A stretch of 64,000 bases of DNA. Source: Trichaptum fuscoviolaceum. Its lineage: Eukaryota > Basidiomycota > Agaricomycetes > Hymenochaetales > Trichaptaceae. The DNA is taken from NCBI GenBank assembly GCA_910574455.1, contig CAJSYZ010000007.1, positions 4,313,854 to 4,377,853 of the forward strand. Direction: 5' to 3'. The position numbers were made by a program, and so were the translations under genes. The notes under the pieces were generated by a model. The model did not search any database and was not told the DNA's origin. It worked only from the letters and a program-made list of their open reading frames with translations. Positions 54,239 to 64,000 of the stretch are shown here, piece after piece (within the stretch, counting starts at the first letter, position 1; every line of letters starts with the position of its first letter).

Positions 54239-55735
54239 TAGCTGGTGGTCGCTGAAGGGTCGAGAGATCTGCACGACATTGGATCCAATGAATTTGTTAG
54301 TAAAAGCAAATGGAAAGGCCAGCATTGGCTAGAAAGTCCAAAAATGTCGTATGTAGCTCTCTTGGAGACTGGCGCATACTAATTTGCGCATAAGTACGCG
54401 AGGCATGGCTAGCAATAAGCGATGTAGTGGGATGCGAAGCGGGAGAGAAAATTTAGGATTACATGTCCGCGACGCGCGGCCACTTCTTCTCTTGCACTCA
54501 AGCTCTCCTCCTCAAGACTGCCTGCTTCAAGCTCTCCTGCTTCAAGATATTATTGAGATGTTAAACAAACACTCCTTTTGCTTTCAAGACTACAACGGAT
54601 GGCTGAACCGAGAGTCTCCACTTTGCAATACTTATGCCAGCACTTTTGCAAAGATGTGGTCTTGTTCAATTGATTGCGAGTGCATTTGTGACAAGCACAA
54701 GACTCATTGCTTGCCGGAAGAAAAAACATATATATATTGCTATCTTGCGCAAGTCTCAATTGCGCTTGCTGCCCCGATGTGGCTCAAATTCAGAACATGT
54801 AAGGTTAGCCGCCCTTGAATGGACCTTGCTCACCGGAAGCAAAAACATATATACATTGTCATCTTCGGCCTTGAGTCTTGCTGTCCTGACATTGCTCTCT
54901 GGGCTCGAAAGCTTGCTGTCCTGATGCCGCTCGCCGGGAGCAAAACCATATATACATTGTCATCTTTGGTGTCCTCGGAACATGAGTTAGAAGGTGCTCA
55001 CCGGAAAGAGTTGGGCAAGACAAGCTCAAAAGCTCGCTTAAAGTGCTCAGGGTCGAGTTTCGGGCTCATTCCCTCAGATATTTTGATTATTTTAATGTCA
55101 AGCTCTCTCTTCTATAATACAGATTAACTCTGGTATCTAAAACCAATGCAATCGAAGGAGAAACTGAGATAATTTGCACCGGCCGGAGTTGATTACGTAA
55201 GCCAGGGTCAATGCGTGCTACCAATCCTGGCCCAACCTCCTGCTCTGCAACCATGACCTGCGAGCAGGCCATTGAACTTATCTCATTGCTCACAACCTCT
55301 GGAATTCAGCTTTCTATCGCCATAGGACTCTACACCAGCATGTAAGTCTATGCTGCCCTACATCTCAGCCCCGAAATCCATACACAGAGAGGTGAGTGCT
55401 CTCCCGGCCTCTCGCACCTCCTTCCAAGGCTCGCAACGCTCGGGACACTATCCAGGTCTGATGGAAGGTCCTGAAACACTTGGAAGGCTTCTAGGCTGGA
55501 CGTAATACCACCCGATAAGCGAAATGTGCGAGCAAAACTGTCCAAATTGCAGAATCTCCGGGTGAGCTCCTCCAAGCTGCTGTAGGCCTGTTCAACACAC
55601 ATTGACAACATACCTAAGTTCTGTGCTGCAATAATGACTACTGAAGTATCAACTATAGACCCCAAGGCTCGAAGATACACCACCCCGCCTCCCCCCAGCT
55701 CACGAACTCGACCCGAGCAAGCCGTGCAAGTGCAG
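54239..55735. repeat. Tandem array unit 3, right part
   Basis: Continuation of unit 3 after the transposon: the spacer beginning TAGCTGGTGG corresponds to about 4510 in unit 1 and 60763 in unit 4. Without the element and one TA, unit 3 is about 6.53 kb, like unit 4 (6.52 kb). Confidence 0.93.
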
Positions 55736-56939
55736 CACGGCTCGTACCTCCCATTCACTCGGAAGACATCTTCCATACTTCGCCTCGCTCTTTTCGCATC
55801 AGAAACCAGGGGTTCAGGGTCTCGGCTATGCTGTGGGAATGGCGCTACTGCGTAACCGCTGTCTGCAATGCCCGGAGGCTGTATTTTTGCGAGCACTTTG
55901 CCATCTGCACAGAGAGTGCATTTGGCATATTCTGAGCTTTCTGGGTGTTTTCTGGAGGATTGGAGGGTGCTGGAGAGGTCTCATGGTGCTGCTGGAGGTC
56001 GCTGGAGGTGGTTTGAGGGACGGGACAGGCGGGACAGCTGCAGGCGCTCGAAACACTCATCCGGACGTATGCCCGGACACTGCAGAAATGAGCCATTCTT
56101 CTTCGCTTGGCTTTTTCAATGAGTCGGCGAGTATCGGCCGTCTCTATTATCTGTCTAGAGCTTTCAAAAGGTATAAATACTGGCCCAATCTATCCCCAAG
56201 TTCCTCAGGCTCTTTGCCCTCTTCCCTCGTCTCTCGCAGCTCTCCTGTGTGCACACACTGTAAGTGTCTCCTGGTTTTCGTAGTCAATGCTAAAGCTAAC
56301 ATTTCACTCATAGCTGTTATTACTATATACAATGGTAAGTGCAATCTGATTACAGGATTTGTTGATTTCTAACTTGAATTAGTTTATTGTCTGACTGCGT
56401 GCGCAACCTTACCCAAGACCATCTCAAGTTTGTCGCGCATTTGCATTGCGAATGAATCTCAAAGTCGCCCTTGAAGAACAAGGAGATCCTACTATGACTT
56501 GCGCAAGACGCGATTGCGCGCTGTCTGCGCAATGGTTCGAAACTGAGAAATGAGTCTGATCGGACCCTAGACTGACAGCAACTCACCGAAATGGTCCTAC
56601 TTTGAGTGCTTTCTTGTTGTAAGCACTTGTAACTTGTGTCCGTGAGCTTTCAAGATTGGCGTCTGTCCCTGAAGCGCCGTCCGCGCCGTCGTGACTTGCG
56701 TCCGTACCACTACCACTTGCAAATTTGACCTCAACTGTCGCCTATACCAGACATCCGAAGACATGTGTGAACACTTTTTATCTCGAATGTAGGACCAGGG
56801 TATTGCGACGCGCAGATGGAGTGGTGATGGTGACATTGAAGGTACGTCTACAGCACATTCTGTCCGATCCTGTCGATTGCTGAGAATGCCCGAGCAGCGA
56901 GTGCGAAGCGTCTGAACCTCAAGGCAAATACATTTATGG

Positions 56940-57657
56940 CATCAGCGTATGCGATGGTGATGTACCCATCTATAATGCGCCGTATGCGATGGTGCTATAC
57001 CAATCTTCCTTTGGATTCTGCGGCGAAGAGGCCGTTCTTGTGTGACGCGATGAACTGCGCGCTTCAAAGATCGCCGCAAGCACTGGTGCTGTAATGCGCC
57101 GTATGCGATGGTGCTGTACCCATCTTCCTTTGGATTCTGCGGCGAAGAGGCCGTTTTTGTGTGACGCGATGAACTGCGCGCTTCGAAGATCATGGCGAAA
57201 CGACTCCTTACACACCCGAAGATTGTGAGCTTAACTGTTCTTATCTCCATTATGATCCTCCGTTGATGTTTCCCCAGACTGTTCTCTGGAACACTGGGCC
57301 GTTGAATGCCTCGGAGACGGCAACCTTCTCAACAAATTGCGCATTCACAACACTAGTACTGGGAAAGAGGCAGATTTACAAGTCAACGGTCTCTTCTACG
57401 CAATAGGACACGAGCCTGCAACGGCAATCGTTCGCGGACAACTACAAACAGACTCAGACGGATACATTGTAACTGTACCGGGTACAGCGCAGACGAGCAT
57501 CAAAGGTGTATTCGCTTGTGGGGACGTGCAGGACAAACGTTATCGTCAAGCAATCACGTCGGCAGGTAGCGGCTGCATGGCTGCGCTTGAAGCTGAGCGA
57601 CTTCTCGCAGAAGAGGAAGAGGCTGAGGAGGCTGTGGCTAAAGCTGGAGGAGTCTAA
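56940..57657 (+). pseudogene. Thioredoxin reductase 3' part, unit 4
   Basis: As in unit 3, with a 2-nt deletion near 57296 (CACTGGGCC against CACTGTGGCC) that breaks the frame just inside the last exon; from about 57337 the C-terminal frame is open to the stop. Confidence 0.85.
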
Positions 57658-57941
57658 GGTTCTTGATTGTATCTGTGTTTTACCGACTCGGGCCTCCGAA
57701 CATTACCTTGCATTTAGACTTTTTTCTACGGATAGACTGTTGTTGAAGCATGTACGTATGTATGACGGTTGACGTCGTCGATTCAAGTTACGGATGAAAG
57801 ATGAAAACTTGCTGAATGATTAATGTACATATTGCGAAGTATAAACAATTTGATATGCTCTACAAGTAATGGTGATCAAAAGGAAAGACCGTCAGATGAT
57901 CCTGGCAAACAGGACATACAGTAGCAATATACTGTTGGATT

Positions 57942-60650
57942 CTATGATTCGCTCCTCAACTCCCTACTGCTATCCCCCGCGTCAGAACCCTCAACATCCG
58001 TATCTACCCAGCTTTCAGACTCTGTATCGATATCCTGAAACTTTGTAGGGCTTCCAAGGTCGGGCGATGGATGCCATTGAGAGTGGAGGGTAAGCCCGGC
58101 AGCTTGAGCGTCAAGCGTTCGAGCAGTATCTGAAGCATCTCGAGCACGGTTTTGTAAGGGAGCAAGAGGCTCGCGATAGCTATCACTTCCTACTTGCATC
58201 GGTGAACGGGAATGCATCGAGGGCCAAAAGACGTCTGCATCTATACTCTGATTTTTGCTGTCCTCAGGCGTCTTATCCGCATGATCGACCTTCGTCGGGC
58301 TCATTTCGACTAAAGCCTGCAGTCCACCTTGCGCGGCCTGCACTGGGTCGTTCTCCGTCGCTGAAGTTAGACCCACTCGGGGAGTTCGAACGCCTTGCCC
58401 TGGACGGATCTCGTGCAAGTGAGCGCTCTTTGCCCACTTCTTCGCGCTTAGCGGAGAGGGGCCGACTGAAAACGACTGCGCCACGCCAAGTCCGACAGCT
58501 GCTGCGCCAGTGGGTGAGTTATGCGAGCTCGATCGACGGAGGCGCGGATGACCCAAGCTATTTAGACCGCTAGCCAAGCCGTTGATGTGGCCGAAGGAAG
58601 AAACAAGGTTAGGCGAACGCGGAGAGTGTCCGTGATATGAGATCGACGATGGTGTACCCGGTCGGTGAGCAACGAGGTGTCGGGGGACGGGTGAACGAAT
58701 GTGTGTAGGTAAACGAGGCTTGCTAGGAGATGATAAGGACTGAACAGGCGTCCTGCGCTGCGGCGTCCGGTCCTCGTCAGCTCGTCGGCTGCGAGAGGAA
58801 TCGGGGAAAGGCACCCTTTCGCCGTCATCTCGGACAACGATCGTGGGCTTCAAGTTCTTAACATTCGGATTCTTCGGTGTCGGAGTCGGGCTCCTTGTCC
58901 TCCCACCAAATTTCGTCCACTCTCCACCACTGAGGCTACTCAAATGCCGTCTACCCCATTCTCGCAGCGAGTCCCTCCGACTGCTGGACGCGATCAAGGT
59001 CTCCCCTCTCGACCCGCGGGTCAGAGCCATGAACACCAACACAGTCAGCAAGAGGCAGAGCTGTGCAATTCCTAGCCTCTTTTCGAGCACAACTTCATCT
59101 GCAAGGTGGCTAAAGCGCCGTTCGAGTTCTCCATGCTCTCGTTCAAGTCGGCGGCGCTGGGCGGCCCAGTCTTCTGTGGCACGCTGCATATGCTGGGCGT
59201 GTGCTTTCCCTATCCCTTCCAATCGACCGAGGTCCTCCTCCAGGCGGCGAAGAGCCTCGCGCATGGAACGTGTCTGCTCTTCGACATACCGAAGGTAGAG
59301 CGTTGCATTCATTTCGAGGGCCCCTAGGCGAGTCATAATTGTGCGATATATTGATTCACCAGCGCCGACAACAGCGGGTACTCTTGAATCATGTGGGACA
59401 ATGGTCGGGATGAGAATGGGTTTAGATACTGATGCAGCCACTTGAGTAGCATGTGAGGATTCAGAGGCAGAAGACTCGATGATAGCTGACGAGGAACTGC
59501 TGGTATCGACAATGACTGGCGAGGAAACAGGCAGAACTTGGCTTGAGACTTGCGAGAAACTCGTTACGATTGACGATGAATCAGAGACTGTCGAAGGAGA
59601 CTGCGATTTCGCGCTGGCCTCTCTGATTTCGCTCGAGGGAGGCGTAGATAATTTTGTCGCAGGAACGAGAGTGCTCACAACCGAGGCCTCTCCTTCTACT
59701 ATTGTTTCCGGTGCTTTGTCTCTCTTCTCATTCGTTTCGCCAACCGTCTCTTTTGCCATCGCCACTGCGTCGTGAGGAATTGGAGGAGATATGACAGGAG
59801 CTTGTACGGGCTCCTCGATCTCGCCACGCTTCTTCTGAGATTCCTCTTCCCAAAGGTCCCATTTCCAAGCGTCAAGGTGCGTAAGGCCATATACCCGTAG
59901 AAGAGATAGTGGGCAGTAAAATTCGTTCCCATAGTGCGAGTGGAAGTCAATTCGAATGTACCGGTAGAAGTCTCTTAGGGAAATCGGAGGATGGAAAGAC
60001 TGAATGAAGTCTGTCAACATCGTATTTATGAGAGAACACAACTGGCGCACCTGAATTCCACGAATATTCTTCGCTGTGTATCTCCCAGCTGGAGTCCATG
60101 CAGCCGGGTCTGGCGTGTCTGTCTGAGCGACACTAACACTGAACTCCTTGACCACTCCAGAGAAGAATTCGAAGTTTGCTAACTGCACGGTATCAATTCG
60201 GATGTCCTCGCATAGCTCAACTACAACATATTGCTGCTCTCCAGGAGTCTTGCAAGGGCTGAGCATGTACCTATCCTTCTTCGAGGAAAGAATAGATATG
60301 GCATGTTTTGCTGAACGATGTGACCCACGTATACGAGCTGAGCAGTCAAGGTCGGCATAGTTGAACCTGTCAATCAGAGGAACCCCGAAGTGCGGTGATG
60401 GCGCTGGCTCCGGCGCAGACGCCTGGAGTTCTGTTTGAGGCTCAGAAGAGTGTTGTTGCGAGCTATTGACATTGGGAGCGTTGGCAAACACCCTGCCTGT
60501 ATCTCGACTAGAACTATCGTTCTCGTGCATCTGAGCCTGCTTCGCTTTCCAATCGTCGATTTCCTCCGCAGGTTCATTTGAAGGCCGAGGTGTGAGGCAG
60601 CATATCGGCGGCTCTGGCGGCCTTTGAGCGAATTTTGAAATGCCGTGCAA
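57942..60650 (-). CDS. SLP1/SUCO-type SUN-domain protein, unit 4 copy (long form)
   Basis: 902 codons, long-form tail as in unit 3 but mosaic: the stretch near 58320-58350 (AAQGGLQALVEMSP) has the unit 1-2 version, and codons near 58780-58800 (PDSSRSRRADEDR) differ from all other copies. An SV pair is missing in the Ser-rich linker (ASVSKP against ASSVSVSKP). Its upstream junction CAGATACTAGCTGG is the unoccupied transposon target. All four SUN copies remain open over 850-900 codons, which suggests recent duplication or retained function; the missing ATG argues for the former. Confidence 0.82.
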   Translation of the reverse strand: MHGISKFAQRPPEPPICCLTPRPSNEPAEEIDDWKAKQAQMHENDSSSRDTGRVFANAPNVNSSQQHSSEPQTELQASAPEPAPSPHFGVPLIDRFNYADLDCSARIRGSHRSAKHAISILSSKKDRYMLSPCKTPGEQQYVVVELCEDIRIDTVQLANFEFFSGVVKEFSVSVAQTDTPDPAAWTPAGRYTAKNIRGIQVRQLCSLINTMLTDFIQSFHPPISLRDFYRYIRIDFHSHYGNEFYCPLSLLRVYGLTHLDAWKWDLWEEESQKKRGEIEEPVQAPVISPPIPHDAVAMAKETVGETNEKRDKAPETIVEGEASVVSTLVPATKLSTPPSSEIREASAKSQSPSTVSDSSSIVTSFSQVSSQVLPVSSPVIVDTSSSSSAIIESSASESSHATQVAASVSKPILIPTIVPHDSRVPAVVGAGESIYRTIMTRLGALEMNATLYLRYVEEQTRSMREALRRLEEDLGRLEGIGKAHAQHMQRATEDWAAQRRRLEREHGELERRFSHLADEVVLEKRLGIAQLCLLLTVLVFMALTRGSRGETLIASSSRRDSLREWGRRHLSSLSGGEWTKFGGRTRSPTPTPKNPNVKNLKPTIVVRDDGERVPFPDSSRSRRADEDRTPQRRTPVQSLSSPSKPRLPTHIRSPVPRHLVAHRPGTPSSISYHGHSPRSPNLVSSFGHINGLASGLNSLGHPRLRRSSSHNSPTGAAAVGLGVAQSFSVGPSPLSAKKWAKSAHLHEIRPGQGVRTPRVGLTSATENDPVQAAQGGLQALVEMSPTKVDHADKTPEDSKNQSIDADVFWPSMHSRSPMQVGSDSYREPLAPLQNRARDASDTARTLDAQAAGLTLHSQWHPSPDLGSPTKFQDIDTESESWVDTDVEGSDAGDSSRELRSES

Positions 60651-62259
60651 AGCATCGTACGGCGAGGTGGGATCCGCAAGAGCGGGAGATGAGAAGATGA
60701 GGGCGAGCAGGCCGGCGGCGCGGCGGCGGTAGGCGTGGGTAAGTCCCGGGCCAGTACAGATACTAGCTGGTGGTCGCTGAAGGGTCGAGAGATCTGCACG
60801 ACATTGGATCCAATGAATTTGTTAGTAAAAGCAAATGGAAAGGCCAGCATTGGCTAGAAAGTCCAAAAATGTCGTATGTAGCTCTCTTGGAGACTGGCGC
60901 ATACTAATTTGCGCATAAGTACGCGAGGCATGGCTAGCAATAAGCGATGTAGTGGGATGCGAAGCGGGAGAGAAAATTTAGGATTACATGTCCGCGACGC
61001 GCGGCCACTTCTTCTCTTGCACTCAAGCTCTCCTCCTCAAGACTGCCTGCTTCAAGCTCTCCTGCTTCAAGATATTATTGAGATGTTAAACAAACACTCC
61101 TTTTGCTTTCAAGACTACAACGGATGGCTGAACCGAGAGTCTCCACTTTGCAATACTTATGCCAGCACTTTTGCAAAGATGTGGTCTTGTTCAATTGATT
61201 GCGAGTGCATTTGTGACAAGCACAAGACTCATTGCTTGCCGGAAGAAAAAACATATATATATTGCTATCTTGCGCAAGTCTCAATTGCGCTTGCTGCCCC
61301 GATGTGGCTCAAATTCAGAACATGTAAGGTTAGCCGCCCTTGAATGGACCTTGCTCACCGGAAGCAAAAACATATATACATTGTCATCTTCGGCCTTGAG
61401 TCTTGCTGTCCTGACATTGCTCTCTGGGCTCGAAAGCTTGCTGTCCTGATGCCGCTCGCCGGGAGCAAAACCATATATACATTGTCATCTTTGGTGTCCT
61501 CGGAACATGAGTTAGAAGGTGCTCACCGGAAAGAGTTGGGCAAGACAAGCTCAAAAGCTCGCTTAAAGTGCTCAGGGTCGAGTTTCGGGCTCATTCCCTC
61601 AGATATTTTGATTATTTTAATGTCAAGCTCTCTCTTCTATAATACAGATTAACTCTGGTATCTAAAACCAATGCAATCGAAGGAGAAACTGAGATAATTT
61701 GCACCGGCCGGAGTTGATTACGTAAGCAGGGTCAATGCGTGCTACCAATCCTGGCCCAACCTCCTGCTCTGCAACCATGACCTGCGAGCAGGCCATTGAA
61801 CTTATCTCATTGCTCACAACCTCTGGAATTCAGCTTTCTATCGCCATAGGACTCTACACCAGCATGTAAGTCTATGCTGCCCTACATCTCAGCCCCGAAA
61901 TCCATACACAGAGAGGTGAGTGCTCTCCCGGCCTCTCGCACCTCCTTCCAAGGCTCGCAACGCTCGGGACACTATCCAGGTCTGATGGAAGGTCCTGAAA
62001 CACTTGGAAGGCTTCTAGGCTGGACGTAATACCACCCGATAAGCGAAATGTGCGAGCAAAACTGTCCAAATTGCAGAATCTCCGGGTGAGCTCCTCCAAG
62101 CTGCTGTAGGCCTGTTCAACACACATTGACAACATACCTAAGTTCTGTGCTGCAATAATGACTACTGAAGTATCAACTATAGACCCCAAGGCTCGAAGAT
62201 ACACCACCCCGCCTCCCCCCAGCTCACGAACTCGACCCGAGCAAGCCGTGCAAGTGCAG

Positions 62260-64000
62260 CACGGCTCGTACCTCCCATTCACTCGGAAGACATCTTCCAT
62301 ACTTCGCCTCGCTCTTTTCGCATCAGAAACCAGGGGTTCAGGGTCTCGGCTATGCTGTGGGAATGGCGCTACTGCGTAACCGCTGTCTGCAATGCCCGGA
62401 GGCTGTATTTTTGCGAGCACTTTGCCATCTGCACAGAGAGTGCATTTGGCATATTCTGAGCTTTCTGGGTGTTTTCTGGAGGATTGGAGGGTGCTGGAGA
62501 GGTCTCATGGTGCTGCTGGAGGTCGCTGGAGGTGGTTTGAGGGACGGGACAGGCGGGACAGCTGCACGGCGCTCGAAACACTCATCCGGACGTATGCCCG
62601 GACACTGCAGAAATGAGCCATTCTTCTTCGCTTGGCTTTTTCAATGAGTCGGCGAGTATCGGCCGTCTCTATTATCTGTCTAGAGCTTTCAAAAGGTATA
62701 AATACTGGCCCAATCTATCCCCAAGTTCCTCAGGCTCTTTGCCCTCTTCCCTCGTCTCTCGCAGCTCTCCTGTGTGCACACACTGTAAGTGTCTCCTGGT
62801 TTTCGTAGTCAATGCTAAAGCTAACATTTCACTCATAGCTGTTATTACTATATACAATGGTAAGTGCAATCTGATTACAGGATTTGTTGATTTCTAACTT
62901 GAATTAGTTTATTGTCTGACTGCGTGCGCAACCTTACCCAAGACCATCTCAAGTTTGTCGCGCATTTGCATTGCGAATGAATCTCAAAGTCGCCCTTGAA
63001 GAACAAGGAGATCCTACTATGACTTGCGCAAGACGCGATTGCGCGCTGTCTGCGCAATGGTTCGAAACTGAGAAATGAGTCTGATCGGACCCTAGACTGA
63101 CAGCAACTCACCGAAATGGTCCTACTTTGAGTGCTTTCTTGTTGTAAGCACTTGTAACTTGTGTCCGTGAGCTTTCAAGATTGGCGTCTGTCCCTGAAGC
63201 GCCGTCCGCGCCGTCGTGACTTGCGTCCGTACCACTACCACTTGCAAATTTGACCTCAACTGTCGCCTATACCAGACATCCGAAGACATGTGTGAACACT
63301 TTTTATCTCGAATGTAGGACCAGGGTATTGCGACGCGCAGATGGAGTGGTGATGGTGACATTGAAGGTACGTCTACAGCACATTCTGTCCGATCCTGTCG
63401 ATTGCTGAGAATGCCCGAGCAGCGAGTGCGAAGCGTCTGAACCTCAAGGCAAATACATTTATGGCATCAGCGTATGCGATGGTGATGTACCCATCTATAA
63501 TGCGCCGTATGCGATGGTGCTATACCAATCTTCCTTTGGATTCTGCGGCGAAGAGGCCGTTCTTGTGTGACGCGATGAACTGCGCGCTTCAAAGATCGCC
63601 GCAAGCACTGGTGCTGTAATGCGCCGTATGCGATGGTGCTGTACCCATCTTCCTTTGGATTCTGCGGCGAAGAGGCCGTTTTTGTGTGACGCGATGAACT
63701 GCGCGCTTCGAAGATCATGGCGAAACGACTCCTTACACACCCGAAGATTGTGAGCTTAACTGTTCTTATCTCCATTATGATCCTCCGTTGATGTTTCCCC
63801 AGACTGTTCTCTGGAACACTGTGGCCGTTGAATGCCTCGGAGACGGCAACCTTCTCAACAAATTGCGCATTCACAACACTAGTACTGGGAAAGAGGCAGA
63901 TTTACAAGTCAACGGTCTCTTCTACGCAATAGGACACGAGCCTGCAACGGCAATCGTTCGCGGACAACTACAAACAGACTCAGACGGATACATTGTAACT
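62260..64000. repeat. Tandem array unit 5, cut by the window edge
   Basis: Same beginning as the other units, running through the leader and thioredoxin reductase remnant. The window ends before its SUN frame. Confidence 0.95.
63466..64000 (+). pseudogene. Thioredoxin reductase 3' part, unit 5, cut by window edge
   Basis: Same remnant as unit 3, with the intact CACTGTGGCC form. The window stops inside the last exon. Confidence 0.85.

Larger units (their letters stand above)
55736..62259. repeat. Tandem array unit 4 (long type)
   Basis: 6524 bp, same gene order as unit 3. It contains an intact, unoccupied version of the transposon target (CAGATACTAGCTGG near 60757-60770). Small indels against the other units include a missing C near 56043 and a 2-nt loss near 57296. 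Confidence 0.95.

Noticed and set aside
17003..54241. Terminal inverted repeat of 13 bp (CTACATCAGGGAA)
   Set aside because: The outer CTA/TAG is explained by the palindromic CTAG target: unit 4's empty site has CTAG at this point, so only 10 bp belong to the element.

Overview
The window looks like an accessory, repeat-dominated region of a basidiomycete (Agaricomycetes-type) nuclear genome. The grounds are very short introns (about 50-110 nt) with GT..AG ends, a Plavaka-family DNA transposase, Ty3/Gypsy chromoviruses with a C-terminal chromodomain, an SLP1/SUCO-type SUN-domain protein and a eukaryotic thioredoxin reductase remnant. No bacterial operons, rRNA, tRNA or CRISPR array were seen.

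Flanks (1-17005 and 54239-64000): a head-to-tail tandem array of a 6.0-6.5 kb unit, with five copies visible (two nearly identical short units on the left, longer units on the right). Each unit carries a thioredoxin-reductase pseudogene (+) converging on an open SUN-domain reading frame (-), plus a spacer with an orphan TATA/5'-leader-like segment and a small repeat. The SUN frame reaches a signal-peptide-like segment but I find no ATG for it, so these are probably 5'-truncated gene copies.

Centre (17006-54238): one unit of the array is split by a 37.2 kb element with 10-bp perfect terminal inverted repeats (CATCAGGGAA) flanked by a TA duplication at a CTAG target. Empty versions of the same site survive in neighbouring units at about 4510, 10500 and 60762. 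Inside lie, left to right: a multi-spanning membrane protein (-), a split-exon putative membrane protein (-), a dead LINE fragment, a 988-codon coiled-coil protein (-), a divergently transcribed 570-codon protein (+), a Plavaka transposase (-), a 312-codon Lys/Glu-rich protein (+) and a gene with 14 successive phase-0 introns (+). Two nearly identical Gypsy elements are nested in the two outermost of the last three genes: one interrupts the transposase, the other the many-exon gene. Removing them leaves a 24.5 kb Plavaka-type giant transposon whose interrupted reading frames rejoin exactly.

Between and partly inside the genes of this element the DNA is built from a small vocabulary of self-complementary words (CTGGCA/TGCCAG, ACTAGTAGT, CAACTTGAA, CTCCGAGTCGG, CCTGAG/CTCAGG, GTCACGGT). 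The array outside it lacks this texture. That mosaic DNA, the symmetric-exon gene and the well-bounded giant Plavaka element are the most unusual content. My working model is that the transposase acts on the short termini, that the many-exon and coiled-coil proteins are accessory factors, and that the membrane proteins are cargo. Only the transposase role rests on family recognition.
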